The notes under the pieces are model-generated. The model saw only the letters and a list, made by a program, of their open reading frames with translations, was not told the DNA's origin and searched no databases. The position numbers and the translations under genes are program-made. A stretch of 64,000 nucleotides of DNA from NCBI RefSeq assembly GCF_003287875.1, contig NZ_QMKK01000061.1, forward strand, positions 186,001 to 250,000. Direction: 5' to 3'. Positions 52,636 to 62,513 of this stretch are shown piece by piece. This DNA comes from Martinezella tropici. Its GTDB lineage: Bacteria > Pseudomonadota > Alphaproteobacteria > Rhizobiales > Rhizobiaceae. Every line of letters starts with the position of its first letter. Position 1 is the first letter of the stretch.

Positions 52636-53493
52636 ATGAGATCGAATTTTTACCGCAGCCTCGCCGCCACGGGCCTGACCCTTGGCCTCGCCGTTTCAGC
52701 CCATGCCGCTAGCCTCGAGCAGATCAAGAAGGATGGCTACATCCGTGGCGCCAGCGCCAACGAGGTTCCCTATAGCTATATGGACGAGAGCGGTGCCGCC
52801 AAGGGCATTGGTCCCGATGTTGCCGCTGCCGTTCTGAAGTCGATGGGTGTCAAGGAAGTCGACTGGACCGTGACGCCTTTCGGCTCGCTGATCCCCGGCC
52901 TGAAGGCCAAGCGCTTCGACTTCGTCGCCGCCGAGCAGAACATCCTGCCCGAGCGCTGCAAGCAGGTGCAGTTCACCACGCCGAATTCGAGCTACGGCGA
53001 GGGACTGTTGGTGCCGAAGGGCAATCCGAAGAAGCTGCATTCCTATGAGGATATCAAGAAGGATCCGTCGCTGAAAGTTGCGATAGTATCGGGTGCCGAT
53101 CAGCTCGATTTCTTCCATGGTCTCGGCATTCCGGAATCCCAGATCGTCATGATCCAGGCGAATGCGGATGCGCTTTCCACGATCCAGACCGGCCGAGCCG
53201 ATGCTTATGCGGCAACCGAGCTGACTGTCGCCAAGCTCGTTCAGGGCAGCACGAATGTCGAGCATGCCGAGCCCTTCACCGATCCGGTGATCAACGGAAA
53301 GTCCGTCAGAAGCTATGGCGGCTTCGATTTCCGGCCCGAGGACAAGGAGCTCTACAAGGCCTTCAATACCGCTCTCGAAGCCTTCAAGAAGACCGACGAC
53401 TACAAGAAGATCCTGATGTCCTACGGTCTCAGCGCCGAAAGCGTCGAGGCCGCACGCACGAAGAGCACCGAAGACCTGTGCGCGGGCAAATGA
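52636..53493 (+). CDS. ehuB: Ectoine/hydroxyectoine-binding protein EhuB
   Basis: A 285-residue periplasmic solute-binding protein of the polar amino-acid family (family 3). The signal peptide ends SAHA before SLEQIKKDGYIRGASANEVP. Typical segments are GIGPDVAAAVLKSMGV, WTVTPFGSLIPGLKAKRFDF and GRADAYAATELTVAKLV. GAGGAGTG precedes the ATG. EhuB captures ectoine and hydroxyectoine for the EhuCDA importer encoded directly downstream. Confidence 0.93.
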   Translation: MRSNFYRSLAATGLTLGLAVSAHAASLEQIKKDGYIRGASANEVPYSYMDESGAAKGIGPDVAAAVLKSMGVKEVDWTVTPFGSLIPGLKAKRFDFVAAEQNILPERCKQVQFTTPNSSYGEGLLVPKGNPKKLHSYEDIKKDPSLKVAIVSGADQLDFFHGLGIPESQIVMIQANADALSTIQTGRADAYAATELTVAKLVQGSTNVEHAEPFTDPVINGKSVRSYGGFDFRPEDKELYKAFNTALEAFKKTDDYKKILMSYGLSAESVEAARTKSTEDLCAGK

Positions 53494-53586
53494 ACCTATC
53501 GATAGTCAAGAACGATCTGGCGGCCGTCTGCAGACGATCGCCGGGTCGTTCGGCCCCTCCCATTTTGGAACGGAGGTGACCCGGAC

Positions 53587-54252
53587 ATGAGCTGGACACA
53601 TTATCTGCCGGCATTGCTGAAGGGCGCGGAGGTGACAGCACTCATCGCCGTAGCCTCGATGTTCCTCGGCGCAATCCTCGCCTTTGCCGCTGGTCTTGCT
53701 CGCTTTGCCGGAGGGCGGCTGCTCTCCGCGATCGCGATCGTCTATATCGAGATCTTTCGCGGCACGTCGCTTCTGGTGCAGCTTTTCTGGCTCTATTACG
53801 CGCTGCCGCTGATCGGGATCTCCTTCGATCCCATCACCACGGGTATCGCTGGCCTGGCGCTCAACATCGGCGCCTATGGCGCGGAGGTGGTGCGCGGCGC
53901 GCTGCAGGCGGTCCCCGATACGCAGCATGAAGCGGCGCGCGCCCTGAATTTCAAGCAGAGCCAAGCGCTCTTCCATATCGTCCTGCCGCAGGCCGTGGTC
54001 GAAATGATGCCGGCCTTCGGCAATCTCGCCGTTCAGAATCTGAAGGACACCGCCTTGGTGTCGCTCATTTCGATCAGCGATCTCACCTTCCAGGCGCAGC
54101 AATTGCGCAACATCACGCTCGACAGCGTGACGATCTACTCGCTGACGCTCATCGGATATTTCATCATGGCTCTCATTTTGGTTGCCTTCATGCGCTGGCT
54201 GGAGACCGTTCTTCGTCGTGGCGCCGCTTTCCCGGGGAGGACGCCGGCATGA
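53587..54252 (+). CDS. ehuC: Ectoine ABC transporter permease EhuC
   Basis: A 221-residue polar amino-acid-type permease with four to five membrane segments. It has the characteristic EIFRGTSLLVQLFWLYYALP segment and the EAA-like loop HEAARALNFKQSQALFHIVLPQA. Its stop overlaps the ehuD start by 4 bp. Confidence 0.93.
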   Translation: MSWTHYLPALLKGAEVTALIAVASMFLGAILAFAAGLARFAGGRLLSAIAIVYIEIFRGTSLLVQLFWLYYALPLIGISFDPITTGIAGLALNIGAYGAEVVRGALQAVPDTQHEAARALNFKQSQALFHIVLPQAVVEMMPAFGNLAVQNLKDTALVSLISISDLTFQAQQLRNITLDSVTIYSLTLIGYFIMALILVAFMRWLETVLRRGAAFPGRTPA

Positions 54253-54941
54253 TGTATGGCTTCACCTGGGATACGTCGACGACGCTGTCCTTCGCATTGT
54301 CGATCCTGCCGATCCTCGGCATCGGCCTCATCGTCACGCTGGAGGCGGCAGCCGCAGGCTTTGCGATCGCGCTTGTTCTCGGCCTTGTCTTCGCCTTGCT
54401 GCGGCGTAGCCGCTTTGTGGCGATCTCCTGGCCGACGGCTTTCGTCATCGAGTTCCTGCGCGATACGCCACTGCTCGTCCAGCTCTTCTTCCTCTATTAT
54501 GTCCTGCCGATCTACGGCATCGTATTACCTGCTTTCCTGACCGGCGCGCTGGCGCTCGGGCTGCAATATTCCGCCTATACGTCGGAGGTCTATCGCGGCG
54601 GTCTGGATGCCGTGCCGCTCGGACAATGGGAAGCTGCGACGGCGCTCAATCTCAGCCGCGGCCGCGCCTATTGGGATATCATCATCCCTCAGGCCATTCC
54701 TCGCATCGTTCCGACTATGGGCAATTATCTCGTCTCCATGCTGAAGGAAACGCCCGTGCTTTCGGTCGTCACGGTGGTCGACATGCTCAACCTCGCCAAT
54801 CTCATCGGGGATCGGACGTTCGAGTATCTGGTGCCGCTTTCCCTTGTCGGCCTGATCTTTCTCATCCTCACGCTCGTCTGCTCGGCGGCCATTCATTGGC
54901 TCGAAAAGGCGTTGCCGAAAAACGGAATTGCTCTCAAATGA
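54249..54941 (+). CDS. ehuD: Ectoine ABC transporter permease EhuD
   Basis: A 230-residue second permease subunit, with EFLRDTPLLVQLFFLYYVLP and the loop GQWEAATALNLSRGRAYWDI followed by IIPQAIPRIVP. It overlaps both ehuC (ATGA) and ehuA (ATGA), giving tight coupling of the transporter subunits. Confidence 0.93.
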   Translation: MMYGFTWDTSTTLSFALSILPILGIGLIVTLEAAAAGFAIALVLGLVFALLRRSRFVAISWPTAFVIEFLRDTPLLVQLFFLYYVLPIYGIVLPAFLTGALALGLQYSAYTSEVYRGGLDAVPLGQWEAATALNLSRGRAYWDIIIPQAIPRIVPTMGNYLVSMLKETPVLSVVTVVDMLNLANLIGDRTFEYLVPLSLVGLIFLILTLVCSAAIHWLEKALPKNGIALK

Positions 54942-55702
54942 CGCAACCATTGATCCGCTTTCAAGATGTGACCAAGCGCTACGGCCACCTCACCGTGCTC
55001 GACAATTTCTGCTTCGACGTCACGCCCGGCGAGAAGGTGACATTGATCGGCCCTTCCGGCTCCGGAAAATCAACTGTCCTGCGCATCCTGATGACGCTCG
55101 AGCCCTTCCAGGAGGGAACCCTGCATCTGGCCGGCATGTCCTATCATCAGGACAACGGCCGTGGTCGTTTCCTCGCCAGCGAGGCGCATCTGCGCCAGAT
55201 CCGTACCCATGTCGGCATGGTCTTCCAAAGCTTCAATCTGTTTCCGCATATGACCGTGCTGCGCAATGTCGTCGAGGCGCCGACACGCGTGCTCGGACTT
55301 GGCCGGGCGGAGGCCGAATGCCGCGCGGTCGAGCTTTTGCGCATGGTCGGGCTCTCGGAGAAGAAGGATCATTATCCGAGCCAGTTATCTGGTGGCCAGC
55401 AGCAGCGCGTCGCGATCGCCCGTGCGCTCGCCATGCGACCACGCGTGCTGCTGTTCGACGAGCCGACATCGGCGCTCGATCCGCAGCTTGTCGGCGAGGT
55501 GCTCGGCGTCATCCGCGATCTCGCACATGAACACGATCTGACCATGCTGCTGGTCACACACGAAATGCGCTTTGCCCGCGAAGTCTCCGACCGCGTCTGC
55601 TTTTTCGACAAGGGCCGCATCTGCGAACAGGGCAAGCCGGAAGAGATCTTCAGCGCGCCGAAGGAAGAGCGCACCAAGGAATTTCTGGGCTCGATCCTTT
55701 GA
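54938..55702 (+). CDS. ehuA: Ectoine ABC transporter ATPase EhuA
   Basis: A 254-residue amino-acid-type ABC ATPase: Walker A GPSGSGKST, Q-loop VFQSFNLFPHMTV, signature LSGGQQQRVAIARAL, Walker B VLLFDEPTSALDP, H-loop THE. The ATG at 54938 overlaps the ehuD stop; longer frames upstream lie within ehuD. It is the last gene of the plus-strand operon and ends 20 bases from the convergent enuR gene. Confidence 0.94.
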   Translation: MTQPLIRFQDVTKRYGHLTVLDNFCFDVTPGEKVTLIGPSGSGKSTVLRILMTLEPFQEGTLHLAGMSYHQDNGRGRFLASEAHLRQIRTHVGMVFQSFNLFPHMTVLRNVVEAPTRVLGLGRAEAECRAVELLRMVGLSEKKDHYPSQLSGGQQQRVAIARALAMRPRVLLFDEPTSALDPQLVGEVLGVIRDLAHEHDLTMLLVTHEMRFAREVSDRVCFFDKGRICEQGKPEEIFSAPKEERTKEFLGSIL

Positions 55703-55722
55703 AAGATCGACCTGCGGCAAGG

Positions 55723-57153
55723 TTAAACGATCGATCCCACATCGAAGACGGGCGGCAGCTGTTCGAAGGTGCCGCGAACGGTTTCGAGCGCCGAGCGAAG
55801 AGCGGAATGCGAGAGGCGGCCGCCGAGACAGATGCGGATACCGCCGACCGGCCGCTCTCCACCCGCGACGAACGGATCGGATGGCGTTACCGCCACACCC
55901 TTGCGGGCCAGCGCCCGCACGAGGCCTTCCTCGGTCCAACGTTCGGGAACAGACAGCCAGGCGCAAAGCGACAGCGGATGGCTGCCGGCGACGAACGGCG
56001 CCAGCACATCGGAGACGATCGCCTGCCGGGCCTCCGCCTCGTTTCGCTGGACGGCAAGCAGGGCTTCCGCCGTTCCATCCAGCACCCAGCGCGACGCCAT
56101 TTCGGCAACGACGTTGGTTGCACTCCATCCGGTGACGCGCAGGATCGAAGCGGCGCGGATCGAATAGTGGGCGGGCACGACGAGATAGCCGATGCGCAGT
56201 CCCGTCATCACGGATTTGGTGAAGCTGGTTACGAAGAAACCGAGCTCCGGTATGAGGTCCGCCATCGAGGGGAGGGGATCGCGCAGCATCGGCTTATAGA
56301 CCTCATCCTCGATGACGAAGATGCCGTGCCGGCGGGCGATATCGGCAATTGCGCGCCGGCGTTCTGTTCCCATGACGTGGCTGGTGGGATTGCCGAGCGA
56401 GGAAACGATGACAAGCGCTGTCACGTCGCCGACGGCACAAGCCGCCTCGAAGGCGTCCGGCAGGATACCCTCGCGATCGGTCGGAAGGCCACGCAGCGTG
56501 AAGCCCAGAACATTGGCAAGACCGATGATGCCGTGATCGGTCAAGCTCTCGGTCAGGACCACCTCGCCTGGCCGAACGACCGAGGCGACGGCAAGGAAGA
56601 GGCCGTGCGCCGCGCCGTTGGTGATGAGGATGCGATCCGGATCGGTTGTGACCGATAAGCCGGCGAGCCAGACCTGTGCTGCCGCGCGATGAGCATCGAG
56701 GCCGGCGATCGGACGGCAGGGCCGCATGAAGCTGCTATTGTCGCTTTCCGCAAGTGCCTGCATGAGCTCGCGAGCCGAGCGCTCATGTGCCTCGGTATAG
56801 ACGGCCCTTATTATGGAAAGATCGGCGCTGCCGCTCGGATCGCGATCGAGCATGAAGCTGTCGGCGCGTTCGGTGACACGGCTGCGCACGAAGGTGCCAC
56901 GCCCAACCTCTCCGCGCAGATAGCCGCGCCGCTCCGCCTCCTTGTAACTCAGGCTCACGGTTTGCACCGAAATTCCCAATGCGTGCGCGAGATCGCGATG
57001 CGTCGGCATCTGCGCGTGCACCGGCAGAATACCCTCATCGATGTCGGATATAATCTTGTCGGTGAGCAGCTTGTGCTTGGTCGCACCCTTGCGATGCTGG
57101 AGGACAGGTTTCCAAGCGCCATTGTCCTGGCTTTTTGAATCATGACGATACAT
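55723..57153 (-). CDS. enuR: MocR/GntR-type PLP-dependent regulator EnuR
   Basis: A 476-residue MocR-family regulator. The N-terminal GntR winged helix (MPTHRDLAHALGISVQTVSLSYKEAERRGYL) is fused to an aminotransferase-like domain in which FVTSFTKSVMTGLRIGY carries the PLP lysine. In other bacteria EnuR senses ectoine-derived diaminobutyrates bound to PLP. The ATG at 57153 gives the normal N-terminus; an upstream in-frame start would add 35 residues without family character. It is encoded downstream of doeD. Confidence 0.9.
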   Translation of the reverse strand: MYRHDSKSQDNGAWKPVLQHRKGATKHKLLTDKIISDIDEGILPVHAQMPTHRDLAHALGISVQTVSLSYKEAERRGYLRGEVGRGTFVRSRVTERADSFMLDRDPSGSADLSIIRAVYTEAHERSARELMQALAESDNSSFMRPCRPIAGLDAHRAAAQVWLAGLSVTTDPDRILITNGAAHGLFLAVASVVRPGEVVLTESLTDHGIIGLANVLGFTLRGLPTDREGILPDAFEAACAVGDVTALVIVSSLGNPTSHVMGTERRRAIADIARRHGIFVIEDEVYKPMLRDPLPSMADLIPELGFFVTSFTKSVMTGLRIGYLVVPAHYSIRAASILRVTGWSATNVVAEMASRWVLDGTAEALLAVQRNEAEARQAIVSDVLAPFVAGSHPLSLCAWLSVPERWTEEGLVRALARKGVAVTPSDPFVAGGERPVGGIRICLGGRLSHSALRSALETVRGTFEQLPPVFDVGSIV

Positions 57154-57296
57154 GGATTGATCCGGTACAATTACAGGAATCCATGTACACCATTCGGTGC
57201 CGGATGGCGACGTCCGAATGCAATGGCGGGGCCTATTGTCAACAACGGGCCCCGCCATCGGCGTAGGGTGTATAGGGTCGTCTCGTCAGGATCGGA

Positions 57297-58676
57297 TCAG
57301 CGGTTCGAAAATACGCTTTCGATGGCGCCTGCCGCTGCCTTGACGACGGTATCGGCTTCCTCGCGGGTCAGGCACAGCGGCGGTGCAAAGCCGAGGATGT
57401 CTCCCTGCGGCATGGCGCGGCCGATGACGCCGCGCTCGAGCAGTGCCGCCGCCACCTGCGGACCGATCTTCTGCGCGGGATCGAAGAACTTGCGCTCGTC
57501 CTTGTCCTCGACGAATTCGATTGCTGCCATCAGCCCGTCGCCACGAACCTCGCCGACATGCCGGTGGCCGCCGACGGCCTTGGCAAGTTCAGAGCGGAAA
57601 TAGGCACCGGTCGAGCCCGCATTCTCGACGATGCCGAGTTCGTCGACCAGCTCGAGATTGGCGATGCCGGCAGCCGCGCAGATCGGATGGGCGGAATAGG
57701 TCCAGCCATGGCCGATGGCGCCGAGCTGATCGGATCCCTGGACAAGCACCTGCCACATCTTGTCGGAGACGATGCTGCCCGAAAGCGGCGCATAGGCAGA
57801 CGTGAGGCCCTTGGCGATGGTGATCAGATCCGGCTTCATGCCGTAATGATCTGAGCCGAACATCGTGCCGAGACGGCCGAAGCCGGTGACGACCTCGTCG
57901 GCAACGAGCAGCACGTCATATTTGTCGAGGACGGCCTGGATCTTCTGCCAATAGGTCTTCGGCGGCGGAACGATGCCGCCGGTTCCGAGGATCGGCTCGC
58001 CGATGAAAGCTGCGACCGTTTCCGGACCTTCGGCGAGGATCATCTCCTCCAACCTGTCGGCACAATGCTGCGCGAACTGTTCCTCGGTCATCGAGCGGTC
58101 GGCGCGGCGAAAGAAATAGGGCGCCTCGGTGTGGAGGATCGGCGCGCGCGGCAGGTCGAAGGCCTTGTGGAACAGTTCGAGGCCGGTGAGGCTGCCCGTC
58201 ATGACGCCGGAGCCATGATAGCCGCGCCAGCGCGAAATGATCTTCTTCTTTTCCGGTCGGCCGAGGATATTGTTGTAGTACCAGATCAGCTTGATGTTGG
58301 TCTCGTTGGCGTCAGACCCGGAAAGACCGAAATAGACGCGGCTCATACCCTCAGGCGCGCGATCGATGATCATCTTCGAAAGCGTGATGGAAGCTTCCGT
58401 GCCGTGGCCGACATAGGCATGGTAATAGGCGAGGTTCCTTGCCTGCTCGGCGATCGCATCGGCGATTTTCTGCCTGCCGTAACCGACATTGACGCAGTAA
58501 AGGCCGGCAAAGGCATCGAGGCTCTTCTTGCCGGCGGTATCCGTGATGTAGACGCCGTCGGCACCGGCGATGACGCGGGTCGGCGTCTCTCCACGAGCGT
58601 GCATGCCCATATGAGTCGAGGGATGGAAGAAATGGTCCCTGTCCCAGGCGTTCAGTTCGTTGCGCTTGTCCAGCAT
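57297..58676 (-). CDS. doeD: Diaminobutyrate transaminase DoeD (class III)
   Basis: A 459-residue class III aminotransferase. Motifs are FGLSGSDANETNIKL, LLVADEVVTGFGRLG and PDLITIAKGLTSAYAPLSG with the PLP lysine. It should convert 2,4-diaminobutyrate to aspartate semialdehyde. The ATG at 58676 starts 31 bases after the doeC stop; the extended frame beyond it overlaps doeC and is rejected. Confidence 0.9.
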   Translation of the reverse strand: MLDKRNELNAWDRDHFFHPSTHMGMHARGETPTRVIAGADGVYITDTAGKKSLDAFAGLYCVNVGYGRQKIADAIAEQARNLAYYHAYVGHGTEASITLSKMIIDRAPEGMSRVYFGLSGSDANETNIKLIWYYNNILGRPEKKKIISRWRGYHGSGVMTGSLTGLELFHKAFDLPRAPILHTEAPYFFRRADRSMTEEQFAQHCADRLEEMILAEGPETVAAFIGEPILGTGGIVPPPKTYWQKIQAVLDKYDVLLVADEVVTGFGRLGTMFGSDHYGMKPDLITIAKGLTSAYAPLSGSIVSDKMWQVLVQGSDQLGAIGHGWTYSAHPICAAAGIANLELVDELGIVENAGSTGAYFRSELAKAVGGHRHVGEVRGDGLMAAIEFVEDKDERKFFDPAQKIGPQVAAALLERGVIGRAMPQGDILGFAPPLCLTREEADTVVKAAAGAIESVFSNR

Positions 58677-58707
58677 ATTATCGTTCCTTCTTTTTCTATT
58701 CGCGGCG

Positions 58708-60204
58708 TCAGGCTGTCGTGTCGACGCAGAGATATTTGAGTTCGGTGAAGGCCTCGATGCCATGGCGGGAGCCTTCGCGGCCGAGGCCTGACTGCTTCCA
58801 ACCGCCAAAAGGGATCGGGCCGCCCGTGATCTTCACGCGGTTGATGGCCACCATGCCGTATTCGAGCGCCCGGCCGAGCCGCATCTGCCGCGCGCCGTTG
58901 GCCGTCACGACATAAGCGACGAGGCCGTATTGGGTGTCGTTGGCCCGGGCGATGACCTCGTCTTCGCTATCGAAAGCGGTCACAGCAGCGACCGGTCCGA
59001 ATGTTTCCTCGCGCATGATCAGCGCGTCCGGCGAGGGATCGACGAGCAAGGTCGGCTGGAAGAACAGCTTCCCGGCCGGGTGCCGTTTCCCGCCGACGAC
59101 AAGCCTTGCGCCATGTTTCAATGCGTCGGCGACATGCTCCTCGACCTTGGTAATGGCGCGTTCGTGCATGAGAGGCCCGATATCGACGGCACCGTCCAAT
59201 CCATGGCCGACCTTCAAGGCGGCAACGCGCTTGGCGAACGCTGCAACAAAGGCGTCCATGATCGGGCGCTGCACGAAGATGCGGTTGGCGGCGAGGCAAT
59301 CCTGGCCGGAGGTCGCGAATTTGGCATTGATGGCGATATCGACGGCGCGATCGAGATCGGCGTCGTCGAAGACGATTAGCGGCGCATGACCGCCAAGCTC
59401 CATGACGAGCCGTTTCATGCTTGCGGCACATTGGCCGGCGATCAGCCTGCCGATCTCGGTCGAGCCGGTGAAGCTCAATGCCCTGACCCGCTGATCGTCG
59501 CAGAAGGCCCCGACGATGGTTGCGGCATCACCGGTCAGTACGTTGAAGACACCGGCGGGGAGCCCGGCGCGTTCGCCGAGTTCGGCGAGCGCCAGTGCCG
59601 ACAAAGGCGTTTCCGACGACGGATGGGAAACGACCGTGCAGCCGGCTGCAAGCGCCGCGGCGGCCTTGCGCGTGATCATGGCAGCCGGAAAATTCCAGGG
59701 CGTGACGATCCCGACGACGCCCAAGGCTTCCCTGCGGACGAACATTTCGGTGTCGGGCAGATGGCTGGTCACGCTTTCGACATTGATCCGCTTGGCTTCC
59801 TCGGCGTACCATTCGACAAAGCTTGCGGCGTAGTCGATCTCGCGGCGGGATTCATCGAGCGGCTTGCCCTGCTCCAGAGTCATGATCAGCGCCAGATCTT
59901 CGCGCGCCTCGATCATCAATTCGTACCATCTGCGCAGGATCGACGCTCGTTGCTGCGGCAGGAGTGAGCGCCAGGCCGCAAAGGCATCCGTTGCCGCGTC
60001 GATGGCCTCGAAAGCTTCTCTCTGGTCAAGGCTGGTGACCCAGGCGAGCGTTACGGAGGATGCGGGATCGGTGACCTGGAAGCTGCGGCCGGCTTTGCCG
60101 GCGACCCAGCGGCCGGCGACATAGGAAAGGTCTCGCAGCAAATGACGGTCGTTCAGCCGCGAAAGGGCTTCATGATAGGTGGCGCGGGCATGGAGCGCAG
60201 TCAT
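58708..60204 (-). CDS. doeC: Aspartate-semialdehyde/succinate-semialdehyde-type dehydrogenase DoeC
   Basis: A 498-residue NAD(P)-dependent aldehyde dehydrogenase. IVTPWNFPAAMITRKAAAAL is the cofactor-binding motif, LVMELGGHAPLIVFDD has the general-base Glu, and ATSGQDCLAANRIFV has the catalytic Cys. In the ectoine pathway DoeC oxidises aspartate semialdehyde to aspartate. The ATG at 60204 is chosen; the first 33 codons of the longer frame look non-coding. Confidence 0.88.
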   Translation of the reverse strand: MTALHARATYHEALSRLNDRHLLRDLSYVAGRWVAGKAGRSFQVTDPASSVTLAWVTSLDQREAFEAIDAATDAFAAWRSLLPQQRASILRRWYELMIEAREDLALIMTLEQGKPLDESRREIDYAASFVEWYAEEAKRINVESVTSHLPDTEMFVRREALGVVGIVTPWNFPAAMITRKAAAALAAGCTVVSHPSSETPLSALALAELGERAGLPAGVFNVLTGDAATIVGAFCDDQRVRALSFTGSTEIGRLIAGQCAASMKRLVMELGGHAPLIVFDDADLDRAVDIAINAKFATSGQDCLAANRIFVQRPIMDAFVAAFAKRVAALKVGHGLDGAVDIGPLMHERAITKVEEHVADALKHGARLVVGGKRHPAGKLFFQPTLLVDPSPDALIMREETFGPVAAVTAFDSEDEVIARANDTQYGLVAYVVTANGARQMRLGRALEYGMVAINRVKITGGPIPFGGWKQSGLGREGSRHGIEAFTELKYLCVDTTA

Positions 60205-60334
60205 GATCGGGTCTTTCTTTCCAGATGGTCGCCAGATGTCCAATGCTGTCACGGAATGCCGCGAGAGATTGTCCATTGCAGGCAGCTGGAAGAGAGAAAG
60301 CACCTAAAGAGAGAGGCGCCGATGGAGAATCTCT

Positions 60335-60829
60335 CTATTCGCCGCCGGGCACATCCGGGGAAAGCAGATCCGTGACGGGCAGCACCGTCTCCTCCTTCAC
60401 GGTCTTGGTGACGATGTAGGTGAAATAGCGCTCGATACCGAGATCGCGATCGAGGAGATCGTCGATCAGGCGTTGATAGGCATCGATATTGGCCGCCATG
60501 ATCTTCAGAATGTAATCGACGCCGCCGCCGACGGCCCAGCAGGCAACGATTTCCGGAATGGCCGCGACGGCCCGCTCGAAGCGGTCGAAGTCGGCCTGGC
60601 GATGGTTGGCAAGCGTAAGCTCGACCATGACATTGGCGATCGGGGCGAGCCGGCGCAGCGACAGGCGCGCGTGGTAACCTGTGATGATGCCTGCCTTTTC
60701 CAGCTTGCGAAGGCGAAGCCAGCATGGCGTCGGCGAGAGGCCGACCTTTTCGGCGAGTGCAAGCTTTGTGATGCGTCCATCGCGCTGAATGGCATCCAGT
60801 ATCCGCAGGTCGATTGCATCCAGTTTCAT
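60335..60829 (-). CDS. doeX: Lrp/AsnC-family regulator DoeX
   Basis: A 164-residue regulator with an N-terminal helix-turn-helix (LDAIDLRILDAIQRDGRITKLALAEKVGLSPTPCWLRLRKLEKAGII) and a RAM-like ligand domain (ARLSLRRLAPIANVMVELTL; CWAVGGGVDYILKIMAANID). It sits upstream of doeC on the same strand, as DoeX does in Halomonas-type clusters. With EnuR it gives the cluster two regulators of different classes. Confidence 0.88.
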   Translation of the reverse strand: MKLDAIDLRILDAIQRDGRITKLALAEKVGLSPTPCWLRLRKLEKAGIITGYHARLSLRRLAPIANVMVELTLANHRQADFDRFERAVAAIPEIVACWAVGGGVDYILKIMAANIDAYQRLIDDLLDRDLGIERYFTYIVTKTVKEETVLPVTDLLSPDVPGGE

Positions 60830-61007
60830 TTAAAGCCGCTTGTCTGTCATCCGAGGTTTCAAGAGCAATGGCATTCGAAAACGGCACTGACAAGCAGGCT
60901 GAGCGGAATTGAATGATCGGCTACGCCGGCGGCAGGTCCGGAATGGAAGCATGTCTGGCGTAAAGCCGCTGCAACTGGTGGCGCAGCAGCAGCGGCCTCA
61001 TCGAGTA

Positions 61008-62462
61008 TCATTCGGGCGCCACGACCAGCGTCTCGTCGATTTTGGCGTCTTCTTCCGAAAGGCTGCGCTGGCGAGCCAGGCGCAGGAGCGTGGCCAGCAG
61101 CAGAATGGCCATCAGTCCGAGCTCGACGGCGATGGCCGTTACTCCCGCCGTGAGATAGACGCTGTCATATTGCAGGACCTGTGCGAATACGGCGCCGAGG
61201 ATCGCTGGCCCGAGGCCCAGCGAAACCTGCTGCATGGTGGCGAGCATGGCGCTGCCTGCTCCTGCATGTTCATGCGGCACATCGGCGAGCCCGAGGCGAT
61301 AGAAGCAGTTGACGATCAGTGCCTGACCGAACCCGATCAGGATCGTGGAGGGGATGAGATTGATGACAGCGAGCCGCGGCCAGACGATTTCCAGCGTCAC
61401 GATGAGCAGGGCAAGCCCGGTCATTTGGATGAGGCAGCCCGTCACCAGCATGGCCTCGCGGCGCATGCCGGCAAGCCGGCGCGTGACGAAGGCGGCCGAG
61501 ACGAAATAGGAGCCGCCGAGCGCGATCAGTGCATTGCCCGATTGCAGCGGCGTCAGGCCGGCGCCCGCCTGCAGCGTCAGGGCGAGGACGAACATGAAGC
61601 CGCTCCAGCAGGTGAAGAAAATGATGGCGATCAGCCCGCCGAAGCGCATGCTGGAGATGCGGGTCAGCGACGGTGGCAGGATCGGGAAGGCGCCGCGCGC
61701 TTCCTTAGCCCGCTCGATGCGCCAGAGAAGCGCCGTTAGCGGCAGGATCGGCACGAAACCCGCCAGGCAGAGCCAGTTCCAATGCAGAGACGGGCCAAGC
61801 GCCGTCGGCAGCAGCACCGATAGCGTCAGCAATGCCAGCGTGATCATGCCGGACCAGTCCACCGGCACTCTGCCTTGTCCGCGCGTCTCCGGAACGTGGC
61901 GCCACATGCAGAAGAGGATCAGGGCGCAGATCGGCAGGTTGATGAGGAAGATGCTGCGCCAGCCGGAGCCGGCGATATCGGCGGAGATGAGAAAGCCGCC
62001 GAGGACTTGGCCGATGATGAAGGCGATGCCGCCGATTGCGCCGTAGAGCGCAACCGCGCGGGCGTGGTCACGCCCGGTAAGCGTGACGTGGATCGTCGCC
62101 AGCACCTGCGGCACCATCAGCGCCGCCGCAATTCCCTGCAGCGTACGAGCGACGATGAGGAAGGCGACGGATGTCGCGACGCCGCAGAGCAGCGAAGCAA
62201 GGCAGAACAGCAGCACGGCCAGACCGAACATGCGTCGGCGGCCGAAATTGTCGCCGAGGCGTGCACCCATGGCCAGGCAGACGGCGAACGCCACGCCATA
62301 GGCGGCAACGAAGAGCTCGAGTTCCGTCTCGCCGGCATGCAGCGAGGCGGAAATGGCGGCAAGGCCGACATTGATGATGGAAAAATCGAGCTGCAGCAGC
62401 AATTGCCCGGCAAGCAGGATCATCAGGCCGACTTGGCCGAGCCGGATTGGTGCGGATGACAT
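61008..62462 (-). CDS. MFS multidrug exporter (EmrB/QacA-like, about 14 TM)
   Basis: A 484-residue major facilitator with about 14 membrane segments. Segment 1 is typical (LLAGQLLLQLDFSIINVGLAAIS), and GARLGDNFGRRRMF is the MFS loop 2-3 motif. It should export drugs or toxic metabolites by proton antiport. A GAGG site lies 6 bases before the ATG. The promoter faces the XRE/MmyB-type regulator over 112 bases that hold two operator-like repeats. Confidence 0.92.
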   Translation of the reverse strand: MSSAPIRLGQVGLMILLAGQLLLQLDFSIINVGLAAISASLHAGETELELFVAAYGVAFAVCLAMGARLGDNFGRRRMFGLAVLLFCLASLLCGVATSVAFLIVARTLQGIAAALMVPQVLATIHVTLTGRDHARAVALYGAIGGIAFIIGQVLGGFLISADIAGSGWRSIFLINLPICALILFCMWRHVPETRGQGRVPVDWSGMITLALLTLSVLLPTALGPSLHWNWLCLAGFVPILPLTALLWRIERAKEARGAFPILPPSLTRISSMRFGGLIAIIFFTCWSGFMFVLALTLQAGAGLTPLQSGNALIALGGSYFVSAAFVTRRLAGMRREAMLVTGCLIQMTGLALLIVTLEIVWPRLAVINLIPSTILIGFGQALIVNCFYRLGLADVPHEHAGAGSAMLATMQQVSLGLGPAILGAVFAQVLQYDSVYLTAGVTAIAVELGLMAILLLATLLRLARQRSLSEEDAKIDETLVVAPE

Positions 62463-62513
62463 GAAGACCTCAAAGGATTTCCGAAACTGAGTCCACTGTC
62501 TTCTACACCTATG

